In this document: piece by piece, positions 5,844-5,859 of the stretch
Position numbering within the stretch: the first letter of the stretch is position 1
How the letters are laid out: every line of letters begins with the position of its first letter
NCBI GenBank assembly: GCA_900772675.1
Contig: CAAGRM010000066.1
Location: forward strand, 1 to 5,859
Reading direction: 5' to 3'
Length of the DNA stretch: 5,859 nucleotides
Source of the DNA: Lachnospiraceae bacterium
GTDB lineage: Bacteria > Bacillota > Clostridia > Lachnospirales > Lachnospiraceae
The notes under the pieces: model-generated
Seen by the model: only the letters and a program-made list of their open reading frames with translations
Databases searched by the model: none
Told to the model about the DNA's origin: nothing
Program-made: the position numbers and the translations under genes

Positions 5844-5859
5844 ATGGAACATACATGGA
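5844..5859 (+). CDS. Probable first codons of the next operon gene, cut by the window edge
   Basis: TGAGGA at 5831-5836 is a good ribosome binding site seven bases before the ATG at 5844, which reads MEHTW up to the window end. In mgl-type operons the gene after the binding protein usually encodes the transporter ATPase (MglA), so this is the expected identity. Five codons cannot show it. A competing in-frame-open ATG at 5830 lies on the ribosome site itself and is less likely. Confidence 0.4.

Noticed and set aside
1..5859. CRISPR arrays, tRNA or rRNA genes, insertion sequences, phage genes
   Set aside because: No regularly spaced repeats, no cloverleaf or rRNA-like segments and no transposase or integrase motifs were seen. 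The window is fully explained by one sugar-sensing and transport operon.

Overview
The window looks like part of a chromosome of a low-to-mid GC Bacillota, most likely a gut-type clostridium of the Lachnospiraceae kind. This is an inference from three things: Shine-Dalgarno sites of the AGGAGG type, the YesM/YesN style of two-component system next to sugar transport genes, and the codon and protein style. I could not run a taxonomic search. All genes lie on the + strand, closely packed, and read like one transcription unit that continues past the right edge.

Layout. Positions 1-193 are a control region: a 9-bp direct repeat with a 22-bp period (58-88), a 30-bp near-perfect dyad (95-124), an extended -10 promoter (about 125-153) and a strong ribosome binding site. 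Next come a YesN-type response regulator with an AraC DNA-binding domain (194-1792), a purine-rich gap of 86 bases, and a YesM-type membrane sensor histidine kinase (1879-3714). A membrane-anchored protein with a periplasmic sugar-binding fold follows (3711-4661, overlapping the kinase by 4 bases). The last complete gene is an MglB-type galactose/glucose-binding lipoprotein (4654-5724, overlapping its neighbour by 8 bases). Positions 5725-5843 form an intercistronic spacer with two candidate stem-loops. A ribosome binding site and ATG at 5844 probably open the next gene, where the family's usual order would put the transporter ATPase.

How the genes may work together. The kinase and regulator form a two-component pair. 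The MglB-like lipoprotein keeps, by eye, all ten residues that contact galactose in E. coli MglB and also its calcium-binding loop, so it should capture galactose or glucose for an ABC transporter encoded just downstream. The protein between kinase and MglB has the same fold but is tethered by an uncleaved N-terminal helix and lacks a lipobox. It seems to have lost most polar sugar contacts. Its place, overlapping the kinase gene, suggests that it is an accessory sensor for the kinase, comparable to the XylFII-LytS-YesN xylose system of Clostridium beijerinckii. The most interesting idea in the window is therefore a three-component sugar-sensing system controlling a galactose transporter operon. 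The control sites upstream of the regulator are unassigned but striking.
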